This document shows positions 14,997 to 24,070 of a DNA stretch of 64,000 nucleotides, one piece after another. Made by a program: the position numbers and the translations under genes. Location: contig JAKLKU010000001.1 of the NCBI GenBank assembly GCA_023150475.1, forward strand, positions 62,001-126,000, read 5' to 3'. The notes beneath the pieces are model-generated. The model did not search any database, had not been told where the DNA came from, and worked only from the letters and a program-made list of their open reading frames with translations. The DNA comes from Planctomycetota bacterium (lineage in GTDB: Bacteria > Planctomycetota > UBA1135 > GCA-002686595). How positions within the stretch are numbered: position 1 is the first letter of the stretch; each line of letters begins with the position of its first letter.

Positions 14997-15950
14997 ATGC
15001 ACGCTCCGCCGCCGACGCTCGTCCCGGGGCTTTCCGTGGTCGTGCCGGTCTACAAGAGCGAAGCGCTGCTCCCCGAGCTCGCGCGGCGGCTCGCGGACGT
15101 GCTCGCTCGCGGCGCCGAACCGTGGGAAGTCCTCTTCGTCGTCGACGGCAGTCCGGACGGCAGTTGGGACGTCGTGCGCGAGCTCGCGCGCCGCGAGCCC
15201 CGGATCCGCGGCATCCGGCTCTCGCGCAACTTCGGTCAACACAACGCGCTGCTCTGCGGCATCCGCGCGGCGCGCCACGCCGTCGTCGCGACGCTCGACG
15301 ACGACCTGCAGCATCCGCCCGAGGAGCTGCCGCGTCTTCTCGCGGCGCTCGACGACGACATCGACGCGGTGTACGGCACGCCGGAGGTCGAACGACACGG
15401 CTTCGCGCGTGACGTCGCCTCGCAGCTCACCAAGTACGTGCTCCAAGGCGCGATGGGCGCCGAAACGGCGCGCATGGTGAGCGCGTTCCGCGTGTTCCGC
15501 ACGCGCTTGCGCGACGCGTTCGCGAACTACGCGGGGCAGTTCGTGTCGATCGACGTGCTGCTGACCTGGGGCACGACTCGCTTCCGCGCCGTGCGCGTGC
15601 GCCACGATCCGCGGCCGCAGGGCACGTCGAACTACGGGTGGCGCAAACTCGTCACGCACGCGCTGAACATGGTCACCGGCTTCAGCGCGTTGCCGCTCAA
15701 GCTCGCGAGCGTCGTCGGTTTCGGGTTCACGCTGTTCGGCATCGGCGTGTTGATCTACGTGCTCGTCCGTTACGTGACCACCGGCGGACCGGTGCAGGGC
15801 TTCACGTTCCTCGCGTCGGTGATCGCGATCTTCTCGGGCGCGCAGCTCTTCGCACTCGGCATCCTCGGTGAGTACCTCGCGCGCGTGCACTTCCGCGTGC
15901 TCGATCGTCCGCCGTACGCGATCGGCGAGCGCACGGAAGCGACCTCGTGA
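14997..15950 (+). CDS. Polyprenyl-phosphate glycosyltransferase (GT2, DPM1/ArnC-like)
   Basis: 317 residues. The N-terminal GT2 domain (~1-225) begins VVVPVYKSEALLPEL and carries the donor-binding DGSPDGSWDV and metal-binding DDDLQHPPE motifs (Asp cluster near residue 101). The C-terminus has two membrane helices (~233-260 and ~268-300), the usual ArnC/GtrB anchor. It transfers a sugar from a nucleotide donor to undecaprenyl phosphate at the cytoplasmic membrane. It sits between the membrane glycosyltransferase gene and the WecD/WecE genes, and its stop overlaps the next start (GTGA). The sugar could be Fuc4NAc or another hexose; this cannot be decided here. Confidence 0.85.
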   Translation: MHAPPPTLVPGLSVVVPVYKSEALLPELARRLADVLARGAEPWEVLFVVDGSPDGSWDVVRELARREPRIRGIRLSRNFGQHNALLCGIRAARHAVVATLDDDLQHPPEELPRLLAALDDDIDAVYGTPEVERHGFARDVASQLTKYVLQGAMGAETARMVSAFRVFRTRLRDAFANYAGQFVSIDVLLTWGTTRFRAVRVRHDPRPQGTSNYGWRKLVTHALNMVTGFSALPLKLASVVGFGFTLFGIGVLIYVLVRYVTTGGPVQGFTFLASVIAIFSGAQLFALGILGEYLARVHFRVLDRPPYAIGERTEATS

Positions 15951-16714
15951 CGACGCAGCCGGATCCGCACGAGCCCTGCGAACGACTCGACTGGGACTCG
16001 GACTTCTTCGGTCGCGAGATCGCGCGTGCGTCGCCGCACGGCTGGAGCGCAGCGGATTGGACGCGTGCGCTCGCGTGGTGCGACGCTCGCCGCATCGAAT
16101 GTCTCTACTTGCTCGTGCCGAGCGACGACAGCGCGGCGCGGCGCTTCGCGGAGGACCACGGCGCGCGCCTCGTCGACATGCGCGTCACGTTCGAACTGCG
16201 CGCGCTCGCCGAACACGGGTTCGGCTCGGCGCCGAGCGTGCGGATCGCGGAGCCGCGTGATCTCGACGAGCTGCGGCGTCTCGCGGCCGAAAGCCACCGC
16301 GACTCGCGCTTCTTCGCCGACCCAGAGTTCTCGCGCGCGGCATGCGAACGGCTCTACGCCACGTGGATCGAGAACAGCGTCGCCGGGTGGGCGCAACGCG
16401 TCTTCACGGCGGACGTCGACGGCCGCGTCGCGGGTTACGTGACTTGTCATCTCGCGAAGGACGCGGAAGGCCGCGCGAATGAATCCGGCGCGCTCGGCAC
16501 GATCGGACTCGTCGCCGTCGCTGCGCGTGCCCGCGGGATGGGCCTCGGCACGCGGCTCGTCGAACACGCGCTCGCGTGGTTCGAACAGCAGCGCTGCGAT
16601 CGTGTCCGAGTCGTCACACAAGGCGCGAACGTCGCGGCGCAGAGGCTCTACCAGTCGCTCGGCTTCCGGACCGCTGCGGTGGAGCTCTGGTACCATCGCT
16701 GGCGAGCGCCGTGA
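15947..16714 (+). CDS. wecD: dTDP-fucosamine acetyltransferase-like GNAT protein (WecD/RffC type)
   Basis: 255 residues, GTG start at 15947 overlapping the preceding stop. The N-terminal ~110 residues (ERLDWDSDFFGREIARAS) match the WecD N-terminal lobe. The GNAT core (~150-250) includes VAARARGMGLGTRLVEHALAWF, the acetyl-CoA loop, and the WecD-type ending VTQGANVAAQRLYQSLGF...WYHRW. WecD acetylates dTDP-4-amino-4,6-dideoxy-D-galactose to dTDP-Fuc4NAc. The next gene encodes the matching transaminase 4 bases later, making the assignment stronger than for an isolated GNAT. Confidence 0.78.
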   Translation: MTTQPDPHEPCERLDWDSDFFGREIARASPHGWSAADWTRALAWCDARRIECLYLLVPSDDSAARRFAEDHGARLVDMRVTFELRALAEHGFGSAPSVRIAEPRDLDELRRLAAESHRDSRFFADPEFSRAACERLYATWIENSVAGWAQRVFTADVDGRVAGYVTCHLAKDAEGRANESGALGTIGLVAVAARARGMGLGTRLVEHALAWFEQQRCDRVRVVTQGANVAAQRLYQSLGFRTAAVELWYHRWRAP

Positions 16715-16718
16715 TGTC

Positions 16719-17858
16719 ATGAATCGACTCCGTGTTCCCTTCAATCGGCCGTCGATCGTCGGGAACGAGCTCGAGTACCTGTCCGACACGCTCCGCCGCG
16801 GACACATCTCGGGCGACGGGCACTACACGAAGCTCTGCCACGCCTTGCTGGAAGCCGAACTCGGCGTGCCGAAGGTGCTGTTGACCACGAGCTGCACGCA
16901 CGCGCTCGAGATGTGCGCGCTGCTCCTCGCGCTGACTCCCGGCGACGAAGTGATCTTCCCGTCGTTCGCGTTCGTGACGACGGTCAACGCATTCGTGCTG
17001 CGGGGCGTGAAGCCCGTGTTCGTCGACGTCCGCGAGGACACGCTGAACCTCGACGAACGCGCCGTCGAAGCGCGCATCACGACGCACACGCGTGGCATCG
17101 TCGCGCTGCACTACGCGGGAGTCGGCTGCGAGCTCGACGAACTCGTCGCGAGCGCCGCGCGCCACGGCATGCCGTTGGTGGAGGACAACGCGCACGGGCT
17201 CTTCGGTCGCTACCGAGGGCGCTGGCTCGGCACGTTCGGCGCGCTCGCGACGCAGAGCTTCCACGAGACCAAGAACTTCAGTTGCGGCGAAGGCGGCGCG
17301 TTGCTGATCAACGACCGGCGGTACGTCGAACGCGCCGAGATCCTGCGCGACAAGGGCACCGACCGCAGCCGCTTCCTCCGCGGCGAGGTCCAGAAGTACC
17401 AGTGGGTCGACGTCGGCTCGAGTTGGCTGCCGGCGGACCTGCTCGCTGCGTACTTGCTCGCCCAACTCGAACGCCGCGAAGCGATCCAGGCCCGCCGGCG
17501 CACGCTCTGGAAACGCTACGAACGCGTGCTCGGTCCGTGGGCCGAACGCCTCGGCGCGCGACTGCCGGTCGTGCCCGCGCACTGCGATTCGTCGTGGCAC
17601 ATCTTCCACCTGTTGCTCGCGTCGAACGAGCAGCGCGATCGTCTGATCCGGCACCTCGACGAACACCGCGTGCTGGCGGTCTTCCACTACTTGCCGCTGC
17701 ACCTCTCGCCGATGGGCGTCGCCGCGGGAGGCCGCCCCGGCGATTGCCCGGTCGCGGAGGACGTGTCGAGTCGCATCCTCAGACTGCCGCTCTTCGAGTC
17801 GCTGACCGACAAGGAACAGGATTGGGTCCTCGCCGCGTTGCTGGAGTTCGACGGCTGA
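16719..17858 (+). CDS. wecE: dTDP-4-amino-4,6-dideoxygalactose transaminase-like (WecE/RffA)
   Basis: 379 residues from ATG 16719 (MNRLRVPFNRPSIVGNELEYL), a DegT/DnrJ/EryC1 sugar aminotransferase of normal length. The PLP lysine is Lys185 in FHETKNFSCGEGG. Other family blocks are TTSCTHALEM (cofactor phosphate), EVIFPSFAFVTTVNAF and VEDNAHGLFG. It converts dTDP-4-keto-6-deoxyglucose to dTDP-Fuc4N using glutamate; the WecD-like gene upstream would then acetylate the product. The longer in-frame upstream extension lies within wecD and is not used. Confidence 0.88.
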   Translation: MNRLRVPFNRPSIVGNELEYLSDTLRRGHISGDGHYTKLCHALLEAELGVPKVLLTTSCTHALEMCALLLALTPGDEVIFPSFAFVTTVNAFVLRGVKPVFVDVREDTLNLDERAVEARITTHTRGIVALHYAGVGCELDELVASAARHGMPLVEDNAHGLFGRYRGRWLGTFGALATQSFHETKNFSCGEGGALLINDRRYVERAEILRDKGTDRSRFLRGEVQKYQWVDVGSSWLPADLLAAYLLAQLERREAIQARRRTLWKRYERVLGPWAERLGARLPVVPAHCDSSWHIFHLLLASNEQRDRLIRHLDEHRVLAVFHYLPLHLSPMGVAAGGRPGDCPVAEDVSSRILRLPLFESLTDKEQDWVLAALLEFDG

Positions 17859-17881
17859 GGGTCTAGGCTCTCCGCCTCGCG

Positions 17882-18259
17882 ATGGAAGAGCGTCCGCAGA
17901 AGCCGCCTCCGAGCTGGGGCAACGTCGGTGAGCACCACTGGTCACGCGCGCGCAAGGACGCGAACCAGGAAGCGCTCGACTACTACCGCGAACGCTCGAA
18001 GGCGCCGGGCGTCGAAGCCGGCGGGAGCGAGCGCAACTTCTACTGCATGCAGTGCGACGGCGTGATCCCGTACGACCAAGCAGGCACGGCGTGCCCCCAC
18101 TGCGGCGTCGCGCTCGACGAACGCGTCAAACGCTACTTCAACTGGGTCGAGATCAACGAGCCGACGCAAAGCGACGCCAAGGCGCTGCTGCGCGTCGCGC
18201 TGCCGATCGCACTCGGACTCGGAGCGATCGCCGCGCTCGTGTGGTGGTGGCTCCGATGA
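17882..18259 (+). CDS. Small zinc-ribbon membrane protein
   Basis: 125 residues. A soluble N-terminus (~1-55) is followed by two CxxC pairs, CMQC (56-59) and CPHC (73-76), forming a rubredoxin-like zinc ribbon, and a single C-terminal membrane helix (~106-124, LLRVALPIALGLGAIAALVWWW). The topology would leave the ribbon in the cytoplasm. Its stop overlaps the start of the MoeB/ThiF-like gene (ATGA at 18256-18259), suggesting a shared job. I do not recognise a named family. Confidence 0.75.
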   Translation: MEERPQKPPPSWGNVGEHHWSRARKDANQEALDYYRERSKAPGVEAGGSERNFYCMQCDGVIPYDQAGTACPHCGVALDERVKRYFNWVEINEPTQSDAKALLRVALPIALGLGAIAALVWWWLR

Positions 18260-19311
18260 ACGCAGGGTCCGACGACGGCTCCGCGCGGCGCTTCGATCGC
18301 CAGCAACGCTTCGTCGGCATCGGCCACGACGGCCAGGCGCGACTCTCCGCCGCGCAGGTGCTGGTCGTCGGTTGCGGCGCGCTCGGCGGCTCGCTCGCGC
18401 AGCAGCTCGTGCGCATCGGAGTGGGCCGGCTGGTCCTCGTCGATCGCGACGTCGTCGAGTGGACGAACTTGCCGCGCCAGGTCCTCTTCACCGAAGCGCA
18501 CGCCGGCGCTGGCGCGCCGAAAGCGCTCGCGGCCGCGGAGAGCCTCGCTGCGATCGGTGGACCGACACGGATCGACGCGCGCAGTGCACACGTCGACGGG
18601 GACAACCTCGACGAGCTCGCGCGCGGCGCGGACCTGGTGCTCGACGGCACCGACAACCTCGCGACGCGCTACTTGCTGAACGACTGGTGCGTGAAACACT
18701 CGGTGCCGTGGATCTACGCCGGCGTCGTCGGCGCGAGCGGACTCGTCCTGCCGGTGCTGCCTGGACGCGGCGCGTGCCTCGCGTGTCTCTTCCCGGAACC
18801 GCCGCCCGCCGAACATTTGCCGACGTGCGACACCGCGGGCGTCGTGCTGCCCGCGGTGCAGGCCGTGACCGCGTTGCAAGCAGGACTCGCCATGCGCTGG
18901 CTCGCGTCCGACGACGCGGGACGCGCCGCGTTCGAACCGTGGCTCGTCGAAGTCGACGCGTGGCGCGCGGAACAGCGACGCGTGCGCGCCACTCGCGATC
19001 CGGAATGCCGCACGTGCGTGCGCCGCGAGTTCAGGCATCTCGAGCTCGGCGGCGAACGCGCAGCCGTCGTGCTCTGCGGTCGCAACACGGTGCAGATCCG
19101 GCCCGCGCGTCGCGCCGAACGGCTCGACTTCGAACGGGTGCTCGCGAACGTCGGGAACTCCGCGAAGGCGCTCGAACGCCGTGCGAGCTTCGCGCGCTTC
19201 GATGTCGAGGGCTTCCGCGTCACGCTGTTCGCCGACGGCAGGGCGCTGATCGAAGGCACCGACGATCCGGGCCGCGCGCGCGCCGTCTACGACCGTTGGA
19301 TCGGTACGTGA
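18256..19311 (+). CDS. MoeB/ThiF/HesA-family adenylyltransferase (E1-like)
   Basis: 351 residues. The Rossmann nucleotide motif VLVVGCGALGGSLAQQL (~36-52) and acidic LVDRDVVEWTNLPRQ (~62-76) are those of E1-like enzymes that adenylate the C-terminal Gly of ubiquitin-like proteins such as MoaD or ThiS. DGTDNLATRYLLND (~133-146) is the catalytic region. CLAC (~174-177) and CRTC (~254-257) supply the structural zinc site. The last ~80 residues are an extension that is not rhodanese-like. It is coupled to the zinc-ribbon gene upstream and to a MobA-like gene downstream by 4-base overlaps, pointing towards molybdopterin or related sulfur-carrier chemistry, although no MoaD/ThiS partner is in view. 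Confidence 0.85.
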   Translation: MNAGSDDGSARRFDRQQRFVGIGHDGQARLSAAQVLVVGCGALGGSLAQQLVRIGVGRLVLVDRDVVEWTNLPRQVLFTEAHAGAGAPKALAAAESLAAIGGPTRIDARSAHVDGDNLDELARGADLVLDGTDNLATRYLLNDWCVKHSVPWIYAGVVGASGLVLPVLPGRGACLACLFPEPPPAEHLPTCDTAGVVLPAVQAVTALQAGLAMRWLASDDAGRAAFEPWLVEVDAWRAEQRRVRATRDPECRTCVRREFRHLELGGERAAVVLCGRNTVQIRPARRAERLDFERVLANVGNSAKALERRASFARFDVEGFRVTLFADGRALIEGTDDPGRARAVYDRWIGT

Positions 19312-19970
19312 AGCCGGCGCTCGTGATCCTCGCCGCGGGCGCGAGCGAACGCCTCGGCGAACCCAAGGCGCTCTGTCGTTTCGGCGCGCACACGGCGCTC
19401 GAGCGCTTGCTCGCCGCCGGCCGTGAGGTCTGCGACGGTGCACCGTTGGTCGTCGTCGGCGCGCATGCGGAAGCGATCGCCCTCGAGGCACCGCACGACG
19501 TCGAGCTCGCGTGTCACACCGAGTGGCGCCGCGGACGTACGTCGTCGATCCGGCTCGCGCGCCGACTGCGCCGCGAGCGCGACCTGCTGCTCGCGCCGAT
19601 CGACGTGCCGCTGGTCGCTCGCGCGACGTTCGAGGCGCTGCTCGCGGCGTGGCTTGCCGCCGGCTCGCCAGAGCGCGGTTGGCTCGCTCCGCGACTCGAC
19701 GTCGCGGGCCCCGCCGCAATGAAGTCGGAACCGCCGGAGCGTCCCTCGTTCGGGACGCTGCGCCGCCACGGACACCCGGTGCTCGTCGGCCGCGCGCTCG
19801 CGCTCGAACTGGAACTCCTTTCCGACTCCGAGCCGCTCAGCCGGCTGCGAGATCGTGCGCGACCGTGCTTCGACGTCGGAGTTGCGGATCTGCACATCCT
19901 CGACGACCTCGATTCGCCCGAGGACCTCGACAGAATGCGTCGCGAGCTCGCCCGCGACGCGCAGGTTTGA
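19308..19970 (+). CDS. MobA/MocA-like nucleotidyltransferase
   Basis: 220 residues, GTG start overlapping the preceding stop (GTGA). The opening LVILAAGASERLGEPKAL (~5-22) is the LAAGxSxRxGxxK nucleotide-binding signature of the MobA-like NTP transferase family, and the metal-binding Asp lies in LLLAPIDVPLV. Such enzymes attach CMP or GMP to molybdopterin or activate small phosphates. Position after a MoeB/ThiF-like gene favours a cofactor role, but sugar-nucleotide synthesis is also possible given the wecD/wecE genes just upstream. Confidence 0.75.
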   Translation: MKPALVILAAGASERLGEPKALCRFGAHTALERLLAAGREVCDGAPLVVVGAHAEAIALEAPHDVELACHTEWRRGRTSSIRLARRLRRERDLLLAPIDVPLVARATFEALLAAWLAAGSPERGWLAPRLDVAGPAAMKSEPPERPSFGTLRRHGHPVLVGRALALELELLSDSEPLSRLRDRARPCFDVGVADLHILDDLDSPEDLDRMRRELARDAQV

Positions 19971-20000
19971 CCCAGCGCGCGCCGATAGGTGGCGCGCGAG

Positions 20001-23000
20001 ATGAGTTTCCAGGGTGATGTTGCTGGCCTCGGCTTGGGCGAGCTCTTGCAAGGCTTGGCCCGCGGAGGTCGCGAAGGATCGTTGACGCTGAACGGCGGCG
20101 GTCTGTGCGCGACGATCGGCGTCGCGGAGGGGCAGATCTACCTGCTGCCGGAACCCGAGGAGAACCCCGAGATCTGGCGGCGGCGCTGCGAGCGCGCGTG
20201 GATCAAGGATCCGAATCATCGCATCGACGCGTTGCGGATGCAGGAGATCGCGTACGCGGTGCGGCTCGAGACGCTGTTCCGTCTGCTCGACTGCCAAGGC
20301 GTCCACTTCCGTTTCGAACCGGGCCCGCTGCCGAAGGCGCAGCCGCTGACCGCCACGGCGATCGTCCCGGATCCCAACGAAGCGCTGCGCGACGGTGCAC
20401 GCCGCAAGCTCGAAGTCCTGACGCCGGTCCACTGCCCCGGGCTCTCGGTCGAGTTCGTGTTGCTCGAGTACGCGCGCCAGGCCGACGAGGCGCAGAAGTA
20501 CGGCGAGTCCGATCTACTTTCGCAGGACGACGTCGTGCTGCCGCTCGTCGATCGAGCGCCGAGCCGAGACCTCGAGAAGATCCTCCACGAGTGCGACGGC
20601 GCGTCGACGATCGGCGAGATCGCGGACCGTCTCGGCTGGCCGCTGCGCCAGTGCCGCGCGGTGGTGCAATCGATGCTGGTTCAGGGCTGGGCGCGGCTCG
20701 CCGAAGCACACGAACTCCTCGAGCTCGTCCAACTCGAACTCACGTCCGCTCAGTTCTCGCGCGCGGCCGCGCGGCTCGGACGCTGGGTGCGCAATGCGCC
20801 TCCCGGCCCGCCGGCGGCCGTCGACGCCGAGGTCCTGCGCGGCGAGTGGGAACGCCAGCGACTGCAGTCGACCCTGGCGCACATGAGCGCGGTCGACGCG
20901 CGCACATTGCTGCGGCGGCTCGAATTCGGCGAGAGCGAAGCGCAAGCGTCGCTCGACCGCTGGCAGGAGATGCGCAAGCATCACAAGCACGACATGATCG
21001 CCGAGTTGCACATCGTGCGGCTCGATCTCGCGCGCGGTCTGTCGGATGGTCAGAAGAACCTGCCCTGGGGCGAGCTCCTGAAGCTCGCACGCAACTTCCA
21101 GGACGCCGCGTCGAACCACCGCGCCGCCGTGATGTTGCGCGCCGCAGCCGATTGCACGCCGGACACGACGGCGGCGCGGCTCGAGCTCGGCACGCGCATG
21201 CTCGCGATCGGCGAGCTCGACGAAGGCGTGCCGTGGGTGCTCGAAGCGTGCCAGGAGTTCGTGCGGCAGGATCTCGCCGAGAAGGCGGTGCCGCCGCTGC
21301 GCACGCTACTCACGGTCGATCCGGAGAACCGCGAAGCGAAGGCGCTGCTCGGCACCGCGCGCGCGAAGACCGTGCGCGGCAAACTGCGCCGGAAGCAGAC
21401 GTTGGTCGCCGCCGCGGCGTTGATGCTCGTGGCGACGCTCGCCGTCGTGCGCATCCGTCACGATCGGGATTGGGAACGGCGCATGGCGGAGGTCACCGAA
21501 GCCCTCGATCGCCCCGAAGCGGCGCTCGCGCTCATCGAAACGCATTTCTCCGACGACGATTCGCGGCAAGTCGTCGAGCTGCGCACGCGCTTGCGCGAGA
21601 CGATCGCCGCTCGCGAAGAGGCGGCGGCCGCGCACTGGCTCGACGCGTTCCGCGAGACGCAGAACGAATGCGCGTTCGGCGATCCGTTGGTCGGCCTCTC
21701 TCGCGCGCTCGTACTCCCGCCGCCGCCGGCGGGCACGCACGAAGGTGAACCGTTCCCGACCGCCGGTCAGTTGCTCGACGCGCTCGCGTCGCGCCTCGCC
21801 GAAGACGTCGCGGAAGCGAGTGCGCTTTCCGAAACCGAAGCCACTCACGCCGATCAGCGCCTGCGCACCATCGTCGCGGACCTGCGCGACGGCGTCTCCG
21901 GACACGAGTACGACGCGCCGGTCGTCAAACTGCTCGAGAAACTCGACGGCATCGACCGTGCACTGGTCGAGCGCGGCGAGGCCCGCGCGCGCGAGCGAGA
22001 GATCCGCGAACAGCAGGACCTCCGCACCGAGCAGGAGCGTCTGCTGGACGCTGCCCGCTCCCACGCGAAGGCCGGCGACATCGAACGCGCGATGCAGTGC
22101 TGGTCGAAGTTGCTCGCGATGAAGGACGGCGACCTGGTGCGCGAAGCGTTCGCGGACGAGATCGAAGAGACCGAGAACCATCTGACCGCGCTGCGGCGCG
22201 CGTTGGAACTCGCTCGCGCCGGCGACCACGAAGGCGCACGCGCGGCGCTCGAAGGCGATTGCCCGAACCCCGGCGAGCACCTCTTCCCGTGGAAGGTCAC
22301 GAGCGTGCCGATCGGCGCGCGAGCGCGCTTCCCGGACGGCACGTCGCGCGTCACGCCGTTCGTGTTGGAGACGGCGTTCGGCGAAGCGCTGCACCTCGAG
22401 TTCGACGCTCCGAATCACGAATCCGCGCTGCTCGACGTCACCGAGCCGCAGGACCGCACCGTGCTGCTGTCGCGCTTGCCGTCGCGCCGCTTCGCGACCG
22501 ATCGGCGCGTCGATGCGCCGCCGGTGTCCGTCGGCGACGACCACATCGTCGTCTCCCGCGGCGGCGACGTGGTCCGGATCGCGAACGACGGCCGCAACGT
22601 CTGGTCGAAGCGACTCAACGCGCTCAGCGGCATCGCTCGCGCTCCGGTCTTCCTCTCCGCGCGTCAAGGCACCTTGCTCGTCCTGACCGAGGACGGTGAC
22701 GCCTGGATCGTCGACGCGCAGACCGGCGACGCCGAAGGTCCGTGGGTCGCGGGCTCGCCGCCGCGCGAAGGCCCGATCGCCACCGAACACGGCGCGAAGG
22801 CGAGCTTCGTCGACGGCCGCATCGCCGAGTGGAGCGTGCTCCCGAAGCCGGACGTGCTCGAGAACGGCGCAGGCGCTCCGCTCGCGAGCACGCGCACGCC
22901 GTTCGGCTCGGACTCCGGACTCGACGTGCTCCGCCGCACGGCGCTCGAGAAACGACTCGCTTCGCGTTGGACGCCGTGGACCGCGGAGGTCGACGGCGGC

Positions 23001-23156
23001 TTCGTCGTCGTGCGCTCGAGCGACGGCAAGGAGAGCTTCTCCGTGCGCTGCCAAGGCGAGTGGAACTACATCGCGTGGGAAGCGCCGAACTCGAAGATCC
23101 CGCGCGGGCGCTTGTGGGTCGCCGACGGCTCGGGCCTGCGGGCGTTCGAGCCCTGA
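20001..23156 (+). CDS. Large DUF4388-domain membrane protein with C-terminal beta-propeller-like region
   Basis: 1051 residues from ATG 20001 (a GTG four codons earlier is possible). Residues 1-~105 are a DUF4388 (PATAN-like) domain, MSFQGDVAGLGLGELLQGLARGGREGSL. Residues ~110-470 are helical, TPR-like. One membrane span (TLVAAAALMLVATLAVVRI, ~473-491) separates this cytoplasmic half from an exported helical part (~495-760, with a coiled coil rich in Glu/Arg). A PEGA-like strand region and a PQQ/WD-type propeller (VSRGGDVVRIANDGRNVW, DGDAWIVDAQTGDAEG) complete it. DUF4388 proteins are linked to gliding/polarity regulation in myxobacteria, but no role can be assigned here. It stands alone on the plus strand. 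Confidence 0.75.
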   Translation: MSFQGDVAGLGLGELLQGLARGGREGSLTLNGGGLCATIGVAEGQIYLLPEPEENPEIWRRRCERAWIKDPNHRIDALRMQEIAYAVRLETLFRLLDCQGVHFRFEPGPLPKAQPLTATAIVPDPNEALRDGARRKLEVLTPVHCPGLSVEFVLLEYARQADEAQKYGESDLLSQDDVVLPLVDRAPSRDLEKILHECDGASTIGEIADRLGWPLRQCRAVVQSMLVQGWARLAEAHELLELVQLELTSAQFSRAAARLGRWVRNAPPGPPAAVDAEVLRGEWERQRLQSTLAHMSAVDARTLLRRLEFGESEAQASLDRWQEMRKHHKHDMIAELHIVRLDLARGLSDGQKNLPWGELLKLARNFQDAASNHRAAVMLRAAADCTPDTTAARLELGTRMLAIGELDEGVPWVLEACQEFVRQDLAEKAVPPLRTLLTVDPENREAKALLGTARAKTVRGKLRRKQTLVAAAALMLVATLAVVRIRHDRDWERRMAEVTEALDRPEAALALIETHFSDDDSRQVVELRTRLRETIAAREEAAAAHWLDAFRETQNECAFGDPLVGLSRALVLPPPPAGTHEGEPFPTAGQLLDALASRLAEDVAEASALSETEATHADQRLRTIVADLRDGVSGHEYDAPVVKLLEKLDGIDRALVERGEARAREREIREQQDLRTEQERLLDAARSHAKAGDIERAMQCWSKLLAMKDGDLVREAFADEIEETENHLTALRRALELARAGDHEGARAALEGDCPNPGEHLFPWKVTSVPIGARARFPDGTSRVTPFVLETAFGEALHLEFDAPNHESALLDVTEPQDRTVLLSRLPSRRFATDRRVDAPPVSVGDDHIVVSRGGDVVRIANDGRNVWSKRLNALSGIARAPVFLSARQGTLLVLTEDGDAWIVDAQTGDAEGPWVAGSPPREGPIATEHGAKASFVDGRIAEWSVLPKPDVLENGAGAPLASTRTPFGSDSGLDVLRRTALEKRLASRWTPWTAEVDGGFVVVRSSDGKESFSVRCQGEWNYIAWEAPNSKIPRGRLWVADGSGLRAFEP

Positions 23157-23201
23157 ACGCGGTTTGACCGCCGTCGCGCGCGCGAGCTATCCTCGCGCGT
23201 G

Positions 23202-24056
23202 ATGCCGCCCACCACCAGGTTGCGTTGCTCGTGGGTCCTCGCCGCGTGCGCGCTGGGTTCCCTCGGCGCAGCGTGTCACGCGACGCGGCACGACCTCGCG
23301 GCGATCGAGCGCCCGACCGCGCTCCAACCGCTCGCCGATCTCGCCGCACGCGCCGCGGCGGAGCCGGACGACGCGCCGGTTCGGCCCGCCACGTTCGTCC
23401 TCGACACGGCGTGGCGCGAGATGAGCCTCGAACGCTTCGAACGTTGGGTGCAGGACGCGTTGCCCGGTGTCGAACCCGTCGAAGTCGCGAAGCCCGACCG
23501 CGCGGAGCTCAAACGGGCGCTCGCCGCGATGGACGGCTCGTCGGTGCGCGCGGCGGTGATCCTCGCCCGCACGCGCGACCCGCTGTGCTACGAGATCCTG
23601 CTCTCGCGGCTCGAGGACCGCATCGAAGGGCCGGAACGGGCCTCGGACGCCGGGGACGTGATCGCGGCGGCGGCTCTGGGCCGGCTGCGCAACGTGCGCG
23701 AGCTCGGCAAACGTCTGGAAGACCTCGTGGTCGGCGCGAACGTCCACCCCGACCTCGAGGTGCGCGTGGAATGCGCGGCGGCCCTGCTCGAGTACAAACG
23801 CACCCGCGGCATCGGCTTCCTGCTGCGCGTGCTGCGCGAAGCGACGCCTGCGGCCGACCCGACGAAGCGCGACTGGAATCCGACGCCGCACATGGCGTGG
23901 CCGAAGAGCCGCGCGGCGACGGCGCTCGCGAAGTTCCTCGGAGTGCCGAACGAGTTCCGCCCGGACGGTTCGGTCGCCCACCAGATGGAAGTCGCCGCAC
24001 AGCTCGAGGAGCTCTGGCGCGAGAAGAAGCGCCAGCTCGAGCCGCCGAAGAACTGA
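23202..24056 (+). CDS. HEAT-repeat-like lipoprotein
   Basis: 284 residues from ATG 23202 (GTG 23199 directly precedes it). A signal peptide (~1-24) ends in lipobox LGAAC. The body is all-helical with HEAT-type pairs, e.g. AELKRALAAMDGSSVRAAVILARTRDP and LEVRVECAAALLEYKRTRGIGFLLRVL, expected to act as a protein-binding scaffold in the periplasm or envelope. Convergent with the APC permease gene, 14 bases apart. Function is unknown. Confidence 0.7.
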   Translation: MPPTTRLRCSWVLAACALGSLGAACHATRHDLAAIERPTALQPLADLAARAAAEPDDAPVRPATFVLDTAWREMSLERFERWVQDALPGVEPVEVAKPDRAELKRALAAMDGSSVRAAVILARTRDPLCYEILLSRLEDRIEGPERASDAGDVIAAAALGRLRNVRELGKRLEDLVVGANVHPDLEVRVECAAALLEYKRTRGIGFLLRVLREATPAADPTKRDWNPTPHMAWPKSRAATALAKFLGVPNEFRPDGSVAHQMEVAAQLEELWREKKRQLEPPKN

Positions 24057-24070
24057 ACGCGCGCCGGCGA

